Shown here: positions 1 to 5,560 of the stretch, one piece after another
Layout of the letters: each line of letters begins with the position of its first letter
How positions within the stretch are numbered: position 1 is the first letter of the stretch
From: Actinomycetota bacterium
Lineage (GTDB): Bacteria; Actinomycetota; Thermoleophilia; Solirubrobacterales; Solirubrobacteraceae
Assembly (NCBI GenBank): GCA_903970315.1
Contig: CAJCIJ010000043.1
Location: forward strand, 1 to 6,817
Direction of reading: 5' to 3'
Length of the DNA: 6,817 nucleotides
The notes under the pieces: generated by a model
What the model was told of the DNA's origin: nothing
What the model saw: only the letters and a program-made list of their open reading frames with translations
Database searches by the model: none
Translations under genes and position numbers: made by a program

Positions 1-789
1 CTCAAGAGGCCTTTAACCGTGCAGTTCTGGGACTACATGAAGGACGTGGTGCTGCACTTCAATCTGGGCTACAGCTTCTACAGCGACGAGGCTGTGCGCA
101 CGTTGATCGCCGAACGTCTGCCCGCCACGCTCTCGCTGGCGGTGGGGGCGGCGGTGCTCTGGATTGTGGGCGGCCTGGGCGTTGGAATCATCTCAGGCCT
201 GCGGCCGGGTTCGTGGCTGGATCGGTCTGCAATGGGCACCGCGCTTGTGCTCGTGTCGGCGCCCGAATTCTGGCTTGGGCTGGTTGTGTTGCTGGTGTTC
301 GCCAAGGACATCGGGGTGGTCAGGATCTTCCCGGGCGCGGGCAGCTACGTCGGCCTGACCAGCGATCCGTGGAAGTGGTTCACGTCGATGCTGTTGCCGT
401 GGTTTGTGCTGGCCGCGGGAAGCGCCGCGATCTTCGCGCGGCTGATGCGCGGAGGCCTGATCGAGGTCATGGGCGAGGACTACATCAGGACGGCACGCGC
501 CAAAGGACTGCGCGAGCGTCAAGTCGTTCGCCAGGGGGTGCGCTCGGCGATCAACCCGATCACGACCTTGCTGGCGCTCGAAGTGAGCGCGCTGATCGGG
601 GGCGCGGTGCTTGTCGAAACGGTGTTCAACATCCCTGGCATCGGCCGGCTGGCGTACAACGCCATCGTCGAGGGCGACTTCGCGGTTGTGCAGGGCGCCG
701 TACTGGTGGCGGCGCTGTTTGTGGTCGTGGCGAACATCGTGGTGGACATCGGGTACGCGTACCTCGACCCCAGGGTGCGCTACTCGTGA
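1..789 (+). CDS. dppB: Dipeptide/oligopeptide ABC transporter permease, DppB type (5'-truncated)
   Basis: This is an inner-membrane permease subunit of a peptide-type (BPD_transp_1) ABC importer. The frame is open from base 1, and the first residues (LKRPLTVQFW) match the 'RPL-x-VQ' segment that normally lies well inside DppB. The true start and first membrane helix are therefore upstream, and the GTG at 19 is probably not the start. The visible 262 residues show five hydrophobic segments (about 40-66, 78-102, 127-149, 187-210 and 228-253, counted from codon 1). The cytoplasmic EAA loop that docks on the ATPase is at about 155-186 and carries EDYIRTARAKGLRER. The conserved end follows: VETVFNIPGIGRL, then a final helix ending LDPRVRY. 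The NLGYS and ERLPATL motifs favour DppB over DppC. The stop overlaps the next gene by 4 bp. The family is certain; the substrate (di/oligopeptide, or another solute such as a glycoside or nickel) cannot be read from the sequence. Confidence 0.93.
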   Translation, partial: LKRPLTVQFWDYMKDVVLHFNLGYSFYSDEAVRTLIAERLPATLSLAVGAAVLWIVGGLGVGIISGLRPGSWLDRSAMGTALVLVSAPEFWLGLVVLLVFAKDIGVVRIFPGAGSYVGLTSDPWKWFTSMLLPWFVLAAGSAAIFARLMRGGLIEVMGEDYIRTARAKGLRERQVVRQGVRSAINPITTLLALEVSALIGGAVLVETVFNIPGIGRLAYNAIVEGDFAVVQGAVLVAALFVVVANIVVDIGYAYLDPRVRYS

Positions 790-1856
790 CCGCAGATCCG
801 CCGCTGCTGCGCGTCGAGGATCTGCGCGTGCAGTTCCCCGGCGACGACGGTGTCGTGCACGCGGTGGACGGCATTGGCTTCGAGGTCCGCAGCGGCCGCA
901 CGCTTGGGATCGTGGGTGAGTCGGGCTCGGGCAAGACGGTTGCCTCGATGACCATCCTGGGCCTCACACGCAGGCAGGGCGCGCAGATCTCGGGACGCAT
1001 TCTGTTCCAGGGCGAGGATCTCGTGATGCTCTCTGAAGAGCAGTTGCGCGCGATCCGGGGCAATGAGATCGCGATGATCTTTCAGGACCCGCTGTCGTCG
1101 CTGCACCCGCTCTATCGGATCGGCCGCCAGCTGGTGGAGGCTGTGCTGACTCATCAGGATGTCTCCAAGGGGGCGGCGCGTCGGCGCGCGGTCGAGCTGC
1201 TCGGTCTGGTCGGGATCCCTGATCCGAGCCGGCGCATGGACGCCTACCCGCACGAGTTCTCCGGCGGGATGCGCCAGCGCGTGATGATTGCGATGGCTCT
1301 TGCCAACGAACCGAAGCTGCTGATCGCCGACGAGCCGACGACGGCCCTTGACGTGACCGTGCAGGCGCAGATCCTTGCACTGATGGAAAGGCTCCAGCGC
1401 GAGTTGGGGATGGCGATCGTGATCGTCACCCACGACCTGGGCGTGGTCGCTGAGATGGCCGATGACCTTGCCGTGATGTACGCGGGGCGGATCGTCGAGG
1501 CGGCTCCGGCAGCGGAGGCGTTTGCGGGCCCCGAGCATCCCTACACCTGGGGACTGCTGCGCTCGATCCCGTCGCTTGGCCGCCGCCGCGATCAGGATCT
1601 GCTGGCGATACCGGGCTCCCCGCCGAGCCTCATCAGCCGACCTTCGGGCTGCCATTTTCATCCACGCTGCCCCTACGCCGAACCCGACCACGCCCGGATC
1701 GATCCCCGGCTCCAGCCGCTCGCAAGCCAGCCGCGGCATTCAGTGGCATGCCTGCTTGGGTCCGGCGAGCGCCGGCGCCTGTGGGCCGCACTGCTCGCGG
1801 GTGCCACCCCGGAGCAGGCGATAGGCGAGGTCAGGGCCTCCGGGGGAACACCGTGA
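786..1856 (+). CDS. dppD: Peptide ABC transporter ATP-binding protein, DppD/OppD type
   Basis: This is a cytoplasmic ATPase, one of two that power the importer. The GTG at 786 overlaps the permease stop (GTGA) and gives a normal 356-residue protein. All ATPase motifs are intact: Walker A GESGSGKT (44-51), Q-loop Q100 in [11 protein letters not shown], signature FSGGMRQR (158-165), Walker B LLIADEP (178-184) with catalytic E183, D-loop ALD (187-189) and switch H216. The C-terminal oligopeptide/dipeptide-transporter extension begins at HPYTWGLL and carries the GC-x5-RCP motif (C289, C295). Where family members have a third cysteine six residues on, this protein has H302 (codon CAC, 1689-1691); the last cysteine, C322, is present. 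That motif is reported to hold an iron-sulfur cluster in some relatives, so the change is notable. SD support is weak (AGGG at 772-775), and translation is probably coupled to the permease. Family assignment is firm, substrate unknown. Confidence 0.95.
   Translation: MTADPPLLRVEDLRVQFPGDDGVVHAVDGIGFEVRSGRTLGIVGESGSGKTVASMTILGLTRRQGAQISGRILFQGEDLVMLSEEQLRAIRGNEIAMIFQDPLSSLHPLYRIGRQLVEAVLTHQDVSKGAARRRAVELLGLVGIPDPSRRMDAYPHEFSGGMRQRVMIAMALANEPKLLIADEPTTALDVTVQAQILALMERLQRELGMAIVIVTHDLGVVAEMADDLAVMYAGRIVEAAPAAEAFAGPEHPYTWGLLRSIPSLGRRRDQDLLAIPGSPPSLISRPSGCHFHPRCPYAEPDHARIDPRLQPLASQPRHSVACLLGSGERRRLWAALLAGATPEQAIGEVRASGGTP
1842..1848 (+). promoter_or_regulatory. Purine-rich ribosome-binding site for the DppF-type gene
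   Basis: GGGGGAA lies inside the 3' end of the upstream ATPase gene, four bases before the GTG at 1853. Together with the GTGA stop/start overlap it supports that start over the in-frame ATG at 1748, which would overlap the upstream gene by more than 100 bp and add a tail not typical of the family. Confidence 0.5.
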
Positions 1857-2902
1857 GCGTTTCGGCAAACACGGAGACGCCACTGGTCGAGGTGCGGGAT
1901 CTGGTCAAGCACTTCGCGCCAGGCGGCGGGTTGATAGCGCGGCGCAACGCGGGCGCGGTCAGGGCGGTCGATGGGATCAGCTTCGCGATCGGACGCGGCG
2001 AGACACTCGGCCTGGTGGGCGAGAGTGGGTGCGGCAAGAGCACGACGGCGCGCCTGTTGATGCGCCTGCTCGACGCCACGTCGGGCCAGATTCTGTTCGA
2101 AGGCCAGGACATCACGCGCCTGAAAGGGCCGCCGCTGAAGGCAATCCGACGCCAGGCACAGATGATCTTCCAGGACCCCTACTCGTCGTTGAACCCTCGC
2201 AAGACCGTGGGCTCGGTCATTGGTGAGCCGTTTGCAATTCACGGCCTGCACCGCGATCGCGGGGAGCGCAGGCGCGAGGTGCAGGGCCTGATGGAGATGG
2301 TTGGCCTGAACCCCGAGCACTTCAACCGCTACCCCCACGAGTTCTCCGGCGGCCAACGCCAGCGCATCGGCGTGGCCAGGGCGGTGGCGCTTCGGCCCAA
2401 GCTGCTGATCGCCGACGAGCCGGTATCGGCGCTCGATGTGTCGATTCAGGCGCAGGTGCTCAACCTGCTGCGAAACCTCCAGCGCTCGCTTGGCCTGACC
2501 GTGGTGTTGATCGCCCATGATCTCTCGGTCGTGCGCCACATGTGTGACCGGGTGGCGGTGATGTACCTGGGCAAGATCGTCGAGATTGGACCCAATGAGC
2601 CGCTCTACGACTCCCCCTCCCATCCCTATACGGGCGCGCTGTTGAGTGCGGTGCCGCTGCCCGACCCGTCGCTGCACGGGCGCCCGCGCCGACTGCTTGG
2701 CGGCGATCCTCCCAGTCCCGCAAACCCGCCGCCGGGGTGCAGCTTCCACACGCGCTGCCCCAAGGCGCAGGAGCGTTGCTCAGAGCAGGAGCCGGAGCTG
2801 ACCGAGCGTGGGCCGGGTTGGACGTCGGCATGCCACTTCCCACTCTCGGAGGCCGAGAGGGCTGCGATGGGCGTGGGTGGCGTGGGCGGCGTGGCGGCGT
2901 AG
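1853..2902 (+). CDS. dppF: Peptide ABC transporter ATP-binding protein, DppF/OppF type
   Basis: This is the second ATPase of the importer, expected to form a heterodimer with the preceding DppD-type subunit under the permeases. The GTG at 1853 overlaps the upstream stop by 4 bp and gives 349 residues, the usual size. Motifs are Walker A GESGCGKS (56-63), Q-loop Q107 in IFQDPYSSLNP, signature FSGGQRQR (164-171), Walker B LLIADEP (184-190) with E189, D-loop ALD (193-195) and switch H222. VSALDVSIQAQVLNLL and the 'SSLNPR' Q-loop are typical of DppF/OppF. The C-terminal extension (HPYTGALLSAVP onward) has the complete four-cysteine pattern C296, C302, C309, C327, unlike its partner. The last residues form a short Gly/Val tail (GVGGVGGVAA) coded by GTGGGCGGC-like repeats, which is probably dispensable. 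The TAG stop is part of a TAGGAT motif just before the next gene. Confidence 0.95.
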   Translation: MSVSANTETPLVEVRDLVKHFAPGGGLIARRNAGAVRAVDGISFAIGRGETLGLVGESGCGKSTTARLLMRLLDATSGQILFEGQDITRLKGPPLKAIRRQAQMIFQDPYSSLNPRKTVGSVIGEPFAIHGLHRDRGERRREVQGLMEMVGLNPEHFNRYPHEFSGGQRQRIGVARAVALRPKLLIADEPVSALDVSIQAQVLNLLRNLQRSLGLTVVLIAHDLSVVRHMCDRVAVMYLGKIVEIGPNEPLYDSPSHPYTGALLSAVPLPDPSLHGRPRRLLGGDPPSPANPPPGCSFHTRCPKAQERCSEQEPELTERGPGWTSACHFPLSEAERAAMGVGGVGGVAA

Positions 2903-2905
2903 GAT
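2900..2905 (+). promoter_or_regulatory. Candidate -10 element (TAGGAT), leaderless-type, for the M20 gene
   Basis: TAGGAT fits the actinobacterial -10 pattern TANNNT and is followed by seven bases and then the ATG at 2913, so transcription could begin at the start codon. It overlaps the TAG stop of the DppF-type gene. The AGGA inside it (2901-2904) would also serve as a Shine-Dalgarno sequence at an 8-nt spacing, so the same bases have two possible readings. I see no clear -35 element. Confidence 0.35.
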
Positions 2906-2912
2906 CTTTGGA

Positions 2913-4274
2913 ATGGGCACGGACAGTTCAAGCTCGGCGACGGCGACGGCGGGCATCGACGCGGTGGAGCTGGCGCGTGAGGCGGAGGCGCTGCTGGGGG
3001 GTCTGATCCGCTTCAACACGGTCAATCCACCGGGCAACGAGGAGCAGGCGCAGCAGTTCCTGGCAGACCATCTGCGTGCGGCGGGCTTCCAGTGCGAGCT
3101 GCTTGCGGCGGAGCCGGGAAGGCCCAACCTGCTGGCGCGCCTGAAGGGTTCGGCGCCGGGCCCCACACTCTGTTACCTGGGGCACGTGGACACGGTCCTG
3201 GCAAACCCCGCCGAGTGGCAGCGCGACCCCTGGTCGGGCGAGATCGTTGACGGCTTCCTGTGGGGCCGCGGGGCGATCGACATGAAATCGCAGGTGGCGG
3301 CCGAGATTGCGGCGTGCGCGGCGCTGGCACGCGCGGGCTGGCGTCCGGCGACGGGAGAGCTTCTGATCGCGGCTGTGGTCGACGAGGAGACGGGCGGCGA
3401 GCTTGGGGCTCAGTGGATCACTCGCGAACACCCGGACAAGTCACGTTGCGATCTGCTCATCAACGAGGGCGGCGGTGCCTTCTTTGACTACGCGGGCCGC
3501 CGCTGTTACGGCGTGTGCTGCGCCGAGAAGGGTGTGTTCCGGTTCGCGGTGAGCACCGATGGCACGGCGGCGCACGCCTCGCTGCCGGCGTTGGGGGACA
3601 ACGCACTGTTGAAGATGGGCCCGGTTCTGGACCGCCTCGCCGCCCGCCAGCCGTCTTACGCGTTGTGCGCCGAGGCGCAGGCGTTCCTTGAGGCCGTGGG
3701 CGAGGACCCGGGCGACCCCGTGGGCGCGGTGGAGCGGATGCGCCAGTCAGATCCGGTGCTGGCGCGCGTGTTTGAGCCGATGCTTGGCATTACGTTCTCC
3801 CCCACCCGCATCCGCGCGTCGGAGAAGATCAACGTCATTCCCAGCCTCGCCGAGTGCAAGGTGGACTGCCGAGTGCCGCCGGGGCTTGGCGAGGACGAGG
3901 TGCGTGCGGCGATCGTGGAGGTGCTGGGCGAGCCCGGCCCGCCGGGCGTCGAGTACAGGACTGAGTTCACGGAGCGCATCGCAGGAAACCGCTCTCCGGC
4001 CGATTCCAATTTGATGGACACGATCGCGACGTGGGTTGCCGAGCAGGATCCGGGCGCCCGGGCGGTCCCGGTGGTGCTGCCGGGATTCACGGACTCGCGG
4101 CACTACCGAGACGCTTTTCCGGACTGTGTGGCGTACGGCTTTTTCCCCCACCGCCACCAGTCGCTGCTGGAGACCTCTCCGCTGATCCATGGAGCAGACG
4201 AGCGCATCGATGTGCGCGATCTGGGGTTCGCGACGCAGTTCTTCTGTGACGTGGCGCTGCGGACGCTGGGATAG
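2913..4274 (+). CDS. M20-family zinc metallopeptidase / N-acyl-amino-acid deacylase (ArgE/DapE-like)
   Basis: This is a probably cytoplasmic, co-catalytic metal hydrolase of 453 residues that cleaves a peptide or N-acyl amide bond. The ATG at 2913 lies 10 bp after the DppF-type stop. Expected metal ligands by comparison with DapE are H91 (GHVDTV, with D93), D123 (GRGAIDMK, bridging), E159, E185 (INEGGG) and H426 (IHGADERI); the general base is E158 of DEETGG. A lid/dimerisation domain occupies about 205-325 and includes H221 (TAAHASLP), equivalent to the histidine that reaches the partner active site in DapE. The catalytic domain resumes around NVIPSLAECKVDCR. The first 14 residues are Ser/Thr/Ala-rich and look disordered; I see no signal peptide. 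Position behind a peptide importer suggests a role on imported peptides or acyl amino acids, but this is inference. True ArgE or DapE activity is not shown, because residue-level substrate determinants are unclear. Confidence 0.92.
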   Translation: MGTDSSSSATATAGIDAVELAREAEALLGGLIRFNTVNPPGNEEQAQQFLADHLRAAGFQCELLAAEPGRPNLLARLKGSAPGPTLCYLGHVDTVLANPAEWQRDPWSGEIVDGFLWGRGAIDMKSQVAAEIAACAALARAGWRPATGELLIAAVVDEETGGELGAQWITREHPDKSRCDLLINEGGGAFFDYAGRRCYGVCCAEKGVFRFAVSTDGTAAHASLPALGDNALLKMGPVLDRLAARQPSYALCAEAQAFLEAVGEDPGDPVGAVERMRQSDPVLARVFEPMLGITFSPTRIRASEKINVIPSLAECKVDCRVPPGLGEDEVRAAIVEVLGEPGPPGVEYRTEFTERIAGNRSPADSNLMDTIATWVAEQDPGARAVPVVLPGFTDSRHYRDAFPDCVAYGFFPHRHQSLLETSPLIHGADERIDVRDLGFATQFFCDVALRTLG

Positions 4275-4276
4275 CG

Positions 4277-4323
4277 CCGCGCCCGGGCACCCGCGGGACG
4301 CGCGGACCGGCCGACGGCGCCGG
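4277..4323 (+). terminator. Two GC-rich hairpins after the M20 gene; possible terminator without a U-tract
   Basis: Starting three bases after the TAG stop, CCGCGC (4277-4282) can pair with GCGCGG (4300-4305). Immediately after it, CCGGC (4307-4311) can pair with GCCGG (4319-4323). There is no run of T after either stem, so this is not a classical intrinsic terminator. U-less hairpins have been proposed as terminators in high-GC actinobacteria. In DNA this GC-rich such stems also occur by chance, hence the low confidence. Confidence 0.3.
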
Positions 4324-4362
4324 CTGGGAATGCGGGCCGGGGAGGCTGCGGCCGCGCGCCTA

Positions 4363-4368
4363 TAGACT
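4363..4368 (+). promoter_or_regulatory. Candidate -10 element (TAGACT), leaderless-type, for the epimerase operon
   Basis: TAGACT (part of TATAGACT, 4361-4368) is a rare AT-richer patch in a very GC-rich gap. It is followed by eight bases and then the GTG at 4377. This matches the TANNNT-N6-8-start layout of leaderless actinobacterial genes. No purine-rich Shine-Dalgarno lies at the correct distance before the GTG. A -35 element is not obvious. Confidence 0.5.
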
Positions 4369-4376
4369 GGCCGCGG

Positions 4377-4796
4377 GTGTTCGACCGAATCGACCACATT
4401 GGAATCGCCGTGCCTGAGCTCGATGAGGCCATTGGCCTGTGGCGCGACAGCTTGGGGTTGGAGCTCAGCCACCGCGAGGTGGTCGCCGAGCAGGGCGTCG
4501 AGGCAGCGCTGCTGGACGTGGGCGAGAACCATGTCGAGCTGCTGGCCCCGCTTGGCCCCGACACGGCCGTGGGCAAGTTCCTGGCCAAGCGCGGGCCGGG
4601 GCTGCACCACGTGGCCTATCAGGTCAGCGACATCGACGAGACGCTGGAGGCGGTCAGGCAGGCAGGCCTTTCACTGATCGACGAGCAGCCGCGTGTGGGC
4701 ATTCGCAGCTCGCGAGTGGCGTTCATCAACCCGGGGTCCACGGGGCGAGTGCTTGTTGAGTTGGTCCAGCCGCATGCAGCGGTGGGGGTCCACTGA
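4377..4796 (+). CDS. mce: Methylmalonyl-CoA epimerase
   Basis: This cytosolic, metal-dependent enzyme interconverts (2S)- and (2R)-methylmalonyl-CoA. It links propionyl-CoA carboxylase to the B12-dependent mutase in propionate, odd-chain fatty-acid and branched amino-acid breakdown. The 139 residues form one glyoxalase/VOC unit of two repeats, beginning FDRIDHIGIAV. By alignment from memory to the Propionibacterium shermanii enzyme (ligands H12, Q65, H91, E141), the ligands here are H7, E54 (HVELLAPL), H78 (GPGLHHVAY) and E128 (VLVELVQP). Other family hallmarks are EQGVEAALL, KFLAKRGPGL and the RSSRVAFINP segment. The GTG at 4377 places the first strand at the expected N-terminal position. 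A TANNNT motif 8 nt upstream suggests a leaderless transcript. The stop overlaps the next ATG by one base (TGATG). No mutase or carboxylase gene is in the window. Confidence 0.92.
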   Translation: MFDRIDHIGIAVPELDEAIGLWRDSLGLELSHREVVAEQGVEAALLDVGENHVELLAPLGPDTAVGKFLAKRGPGLHHVAYQVSDIDETLEAVRQAGLSLIDEQPRVGIRSSRVAFINPGSTGRVLVELVQPHAAVGVH

Positions 4797-5011
4797 TGCC
4801 TCGCTGGCACCACATCAGCGTGGGCTTTGCCGGTGGCGGAGTCGTGGCGGTGCGGGTCAGTGACGAGCAGCTGCAGGCGCTCTACGGGGCTGTGGGCACT
4901 GCGGGCTGGCACGAGGTGGCGACCGAGGACGGGCGCATCCGCCTGGACCTGGGCCAGGTGGTCTACGTTCGGATCGAGAACGAGGACCACCGCGTCGGCT
5001 TCGGCGTCTAA
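4796..5011 (+). CDS. Small protein of unknown function (71 aa)
   Basis: I do not recognise a named family. The ATG shares its first base with the epimerase stop (TGATG), and a G-rich stretch (GGGGG, 4784-4788) lies 7 nt upstream, so translation is probably coupled. The frame is supported by the ordered, non-repetitive sequence and by the clean fit between neighbours. The predicted layout is strand (HISVGFAGGGVVAVRVS), helix (DEQLQALYGAVG), strand (WHEVATEDGRIRLDL), strand (GQVVYVRIENEDHRVGFG), suggesting a compact alpha/beta or barrel-like fold. There are no cysteines, signal peptide or membrane segment, and the protein is moderately acidic. An internal 'DGRIRLDLGQVVYVRIE' resembles the 'DG-x-x-x-(V/L)-x-x-x-x-V-x-x-V' tail of many tiny uncharacterised bacterial and phage proteins. 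That is only a loose likeness, and function is unknown. Confidence 0.72.
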   Translation: MPRWHHISVGFAGGGVVAVRVSDEQLQALYGAVGTAGWHEVATEDGRIRLDLGQVVYVRIENEDHRVGFGV

Positions 5012-5038
5012 CAGGGCGCCGAGCGCTCTGGCGCTGCG

Positions 5039-5560
5039 ATGAGCGTTCCCGCGAAGTGGGATGAGGCGCTGCTGCGGCTGGCTCGCACGCACGCACACAG
5101 TCCGGCCGCCGAGGAGGCTGTGCGACGGTTCTCGAAACTGGGAGAGCACGCGGCGATCTGGCTGGCGCTCGGAACGGTAGGGGTGGCGGTCGATGGTTCG
5201 CGCCGGCGCGGCTGGCGCCGGGCGCGCCGGTCGGTGGCGGCCACTTATGTGATCAACACTGCGATCAAGTTCACCGTGCGCAGGCGCAGGCCGCAGCTCG
5301 ACGGACTGCCGGCGCTCACGGGCACCCCGTCGCCACTGAGCTTCCCCAGCGCCCACACGGCCACCTCGGTCGTGAGTGCAATGGCATACAGCCGCCTGGG
5401 AGTGCCGGCGACCCCCCTCTGGGTACTCACCGGGGCACTGGCGTACTCGCGCCTGTATCTGGGAGTGCACTATCCGACAGACATCGTCGGTGGCGCCGCG
5501 CTGGGGGCCACGATTGGTGCGCGAGTGTCGGCGCGCCTGGGGAGCGGGCGGCCCCGTTGA
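5039..5560 (+). CDS. PAP2-family phosphatase, possible polyprenyl-phosphoribose (Rv3807c-like) phosphatase
   Basis: This is a small integral-membrane phosphatase of the PAP2/phosphatidic-acid phosphatase type 2 superfamily, 173 residues. The three-part active site is complete: K77-x6-R84-P85, PSAH with H106, and S137-R138-x5-H144 in SRLYLGVHYPTD. Hydrophobic segments fall at about 38-51, 65-76, 107-120 and 124-136, with a last one at about 148-162. The N-terminal 'LGEHAAIWLALG' and 'LSFPSAHTATS' recall, from memory, mycobacterial Rv3807c, the proposed decaprenylphosphoryl-5-phosphoribose phosphatase in arabinan precursor synthesis. Undecaprenyl-pyrophosphate or another lipid phosphate is equally possible, since PAP2 substrate cannot be told from these motifs. 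The ATG at 5039 is the first start after the upstream stop and has no good Shine-Dalgarno. The stop overlaps ychF by 4 bp (TTGA). Confidence 0.88.
   Translation: MSVPAKWDEALLRLARTHAHSPAAEEAVRRFSKLGEHAAIWLALGTVGVAVDGSRRRGWRRARRSVAATYVINTAIKFTVRRRRPQLDGLPALTGTPSPLSFPSAHTATSVVSAMAYSRLGVPATPLWVLTGALAYSRLYLGVHYPTDIVGGAALGATIGARVSARLGSGRPR

Noticed and set aside
213..785. In-frame upstream extension of the DppD-type gene through the permease gene
   Set aside because: The extension translates the permease out of frame into Arg/Gly-rich sequence; the family N-terminus begins just after the GTG at 786.
780..1739. Long minus-strand open frame (319 codons) opposite the DppD-type ATPase gene
   Set aside because: It is antisense to a gene with every ABC motif intact, encodes an Arg/His/Gln-rich sequence with no recognisable domain, and reflects the lack of stops in GC-rich DNA.
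1673..2749. Long minus-strand open frame (358 codons) opposite the DppF-type ATPase gene
   Set aside because: It is fully covered by a well-supported plus-strand gene, and its composition is that of a reverse-complement shadow.
2808..2912. Upstream extension of the M20 gene to an ATG at 2808
   Set aside because: The added residues are an out-of-frame reading of the DppF-type C-terminus, rich in Arg and Trp; the ATG at 2913 has better signals and gives a normal length.
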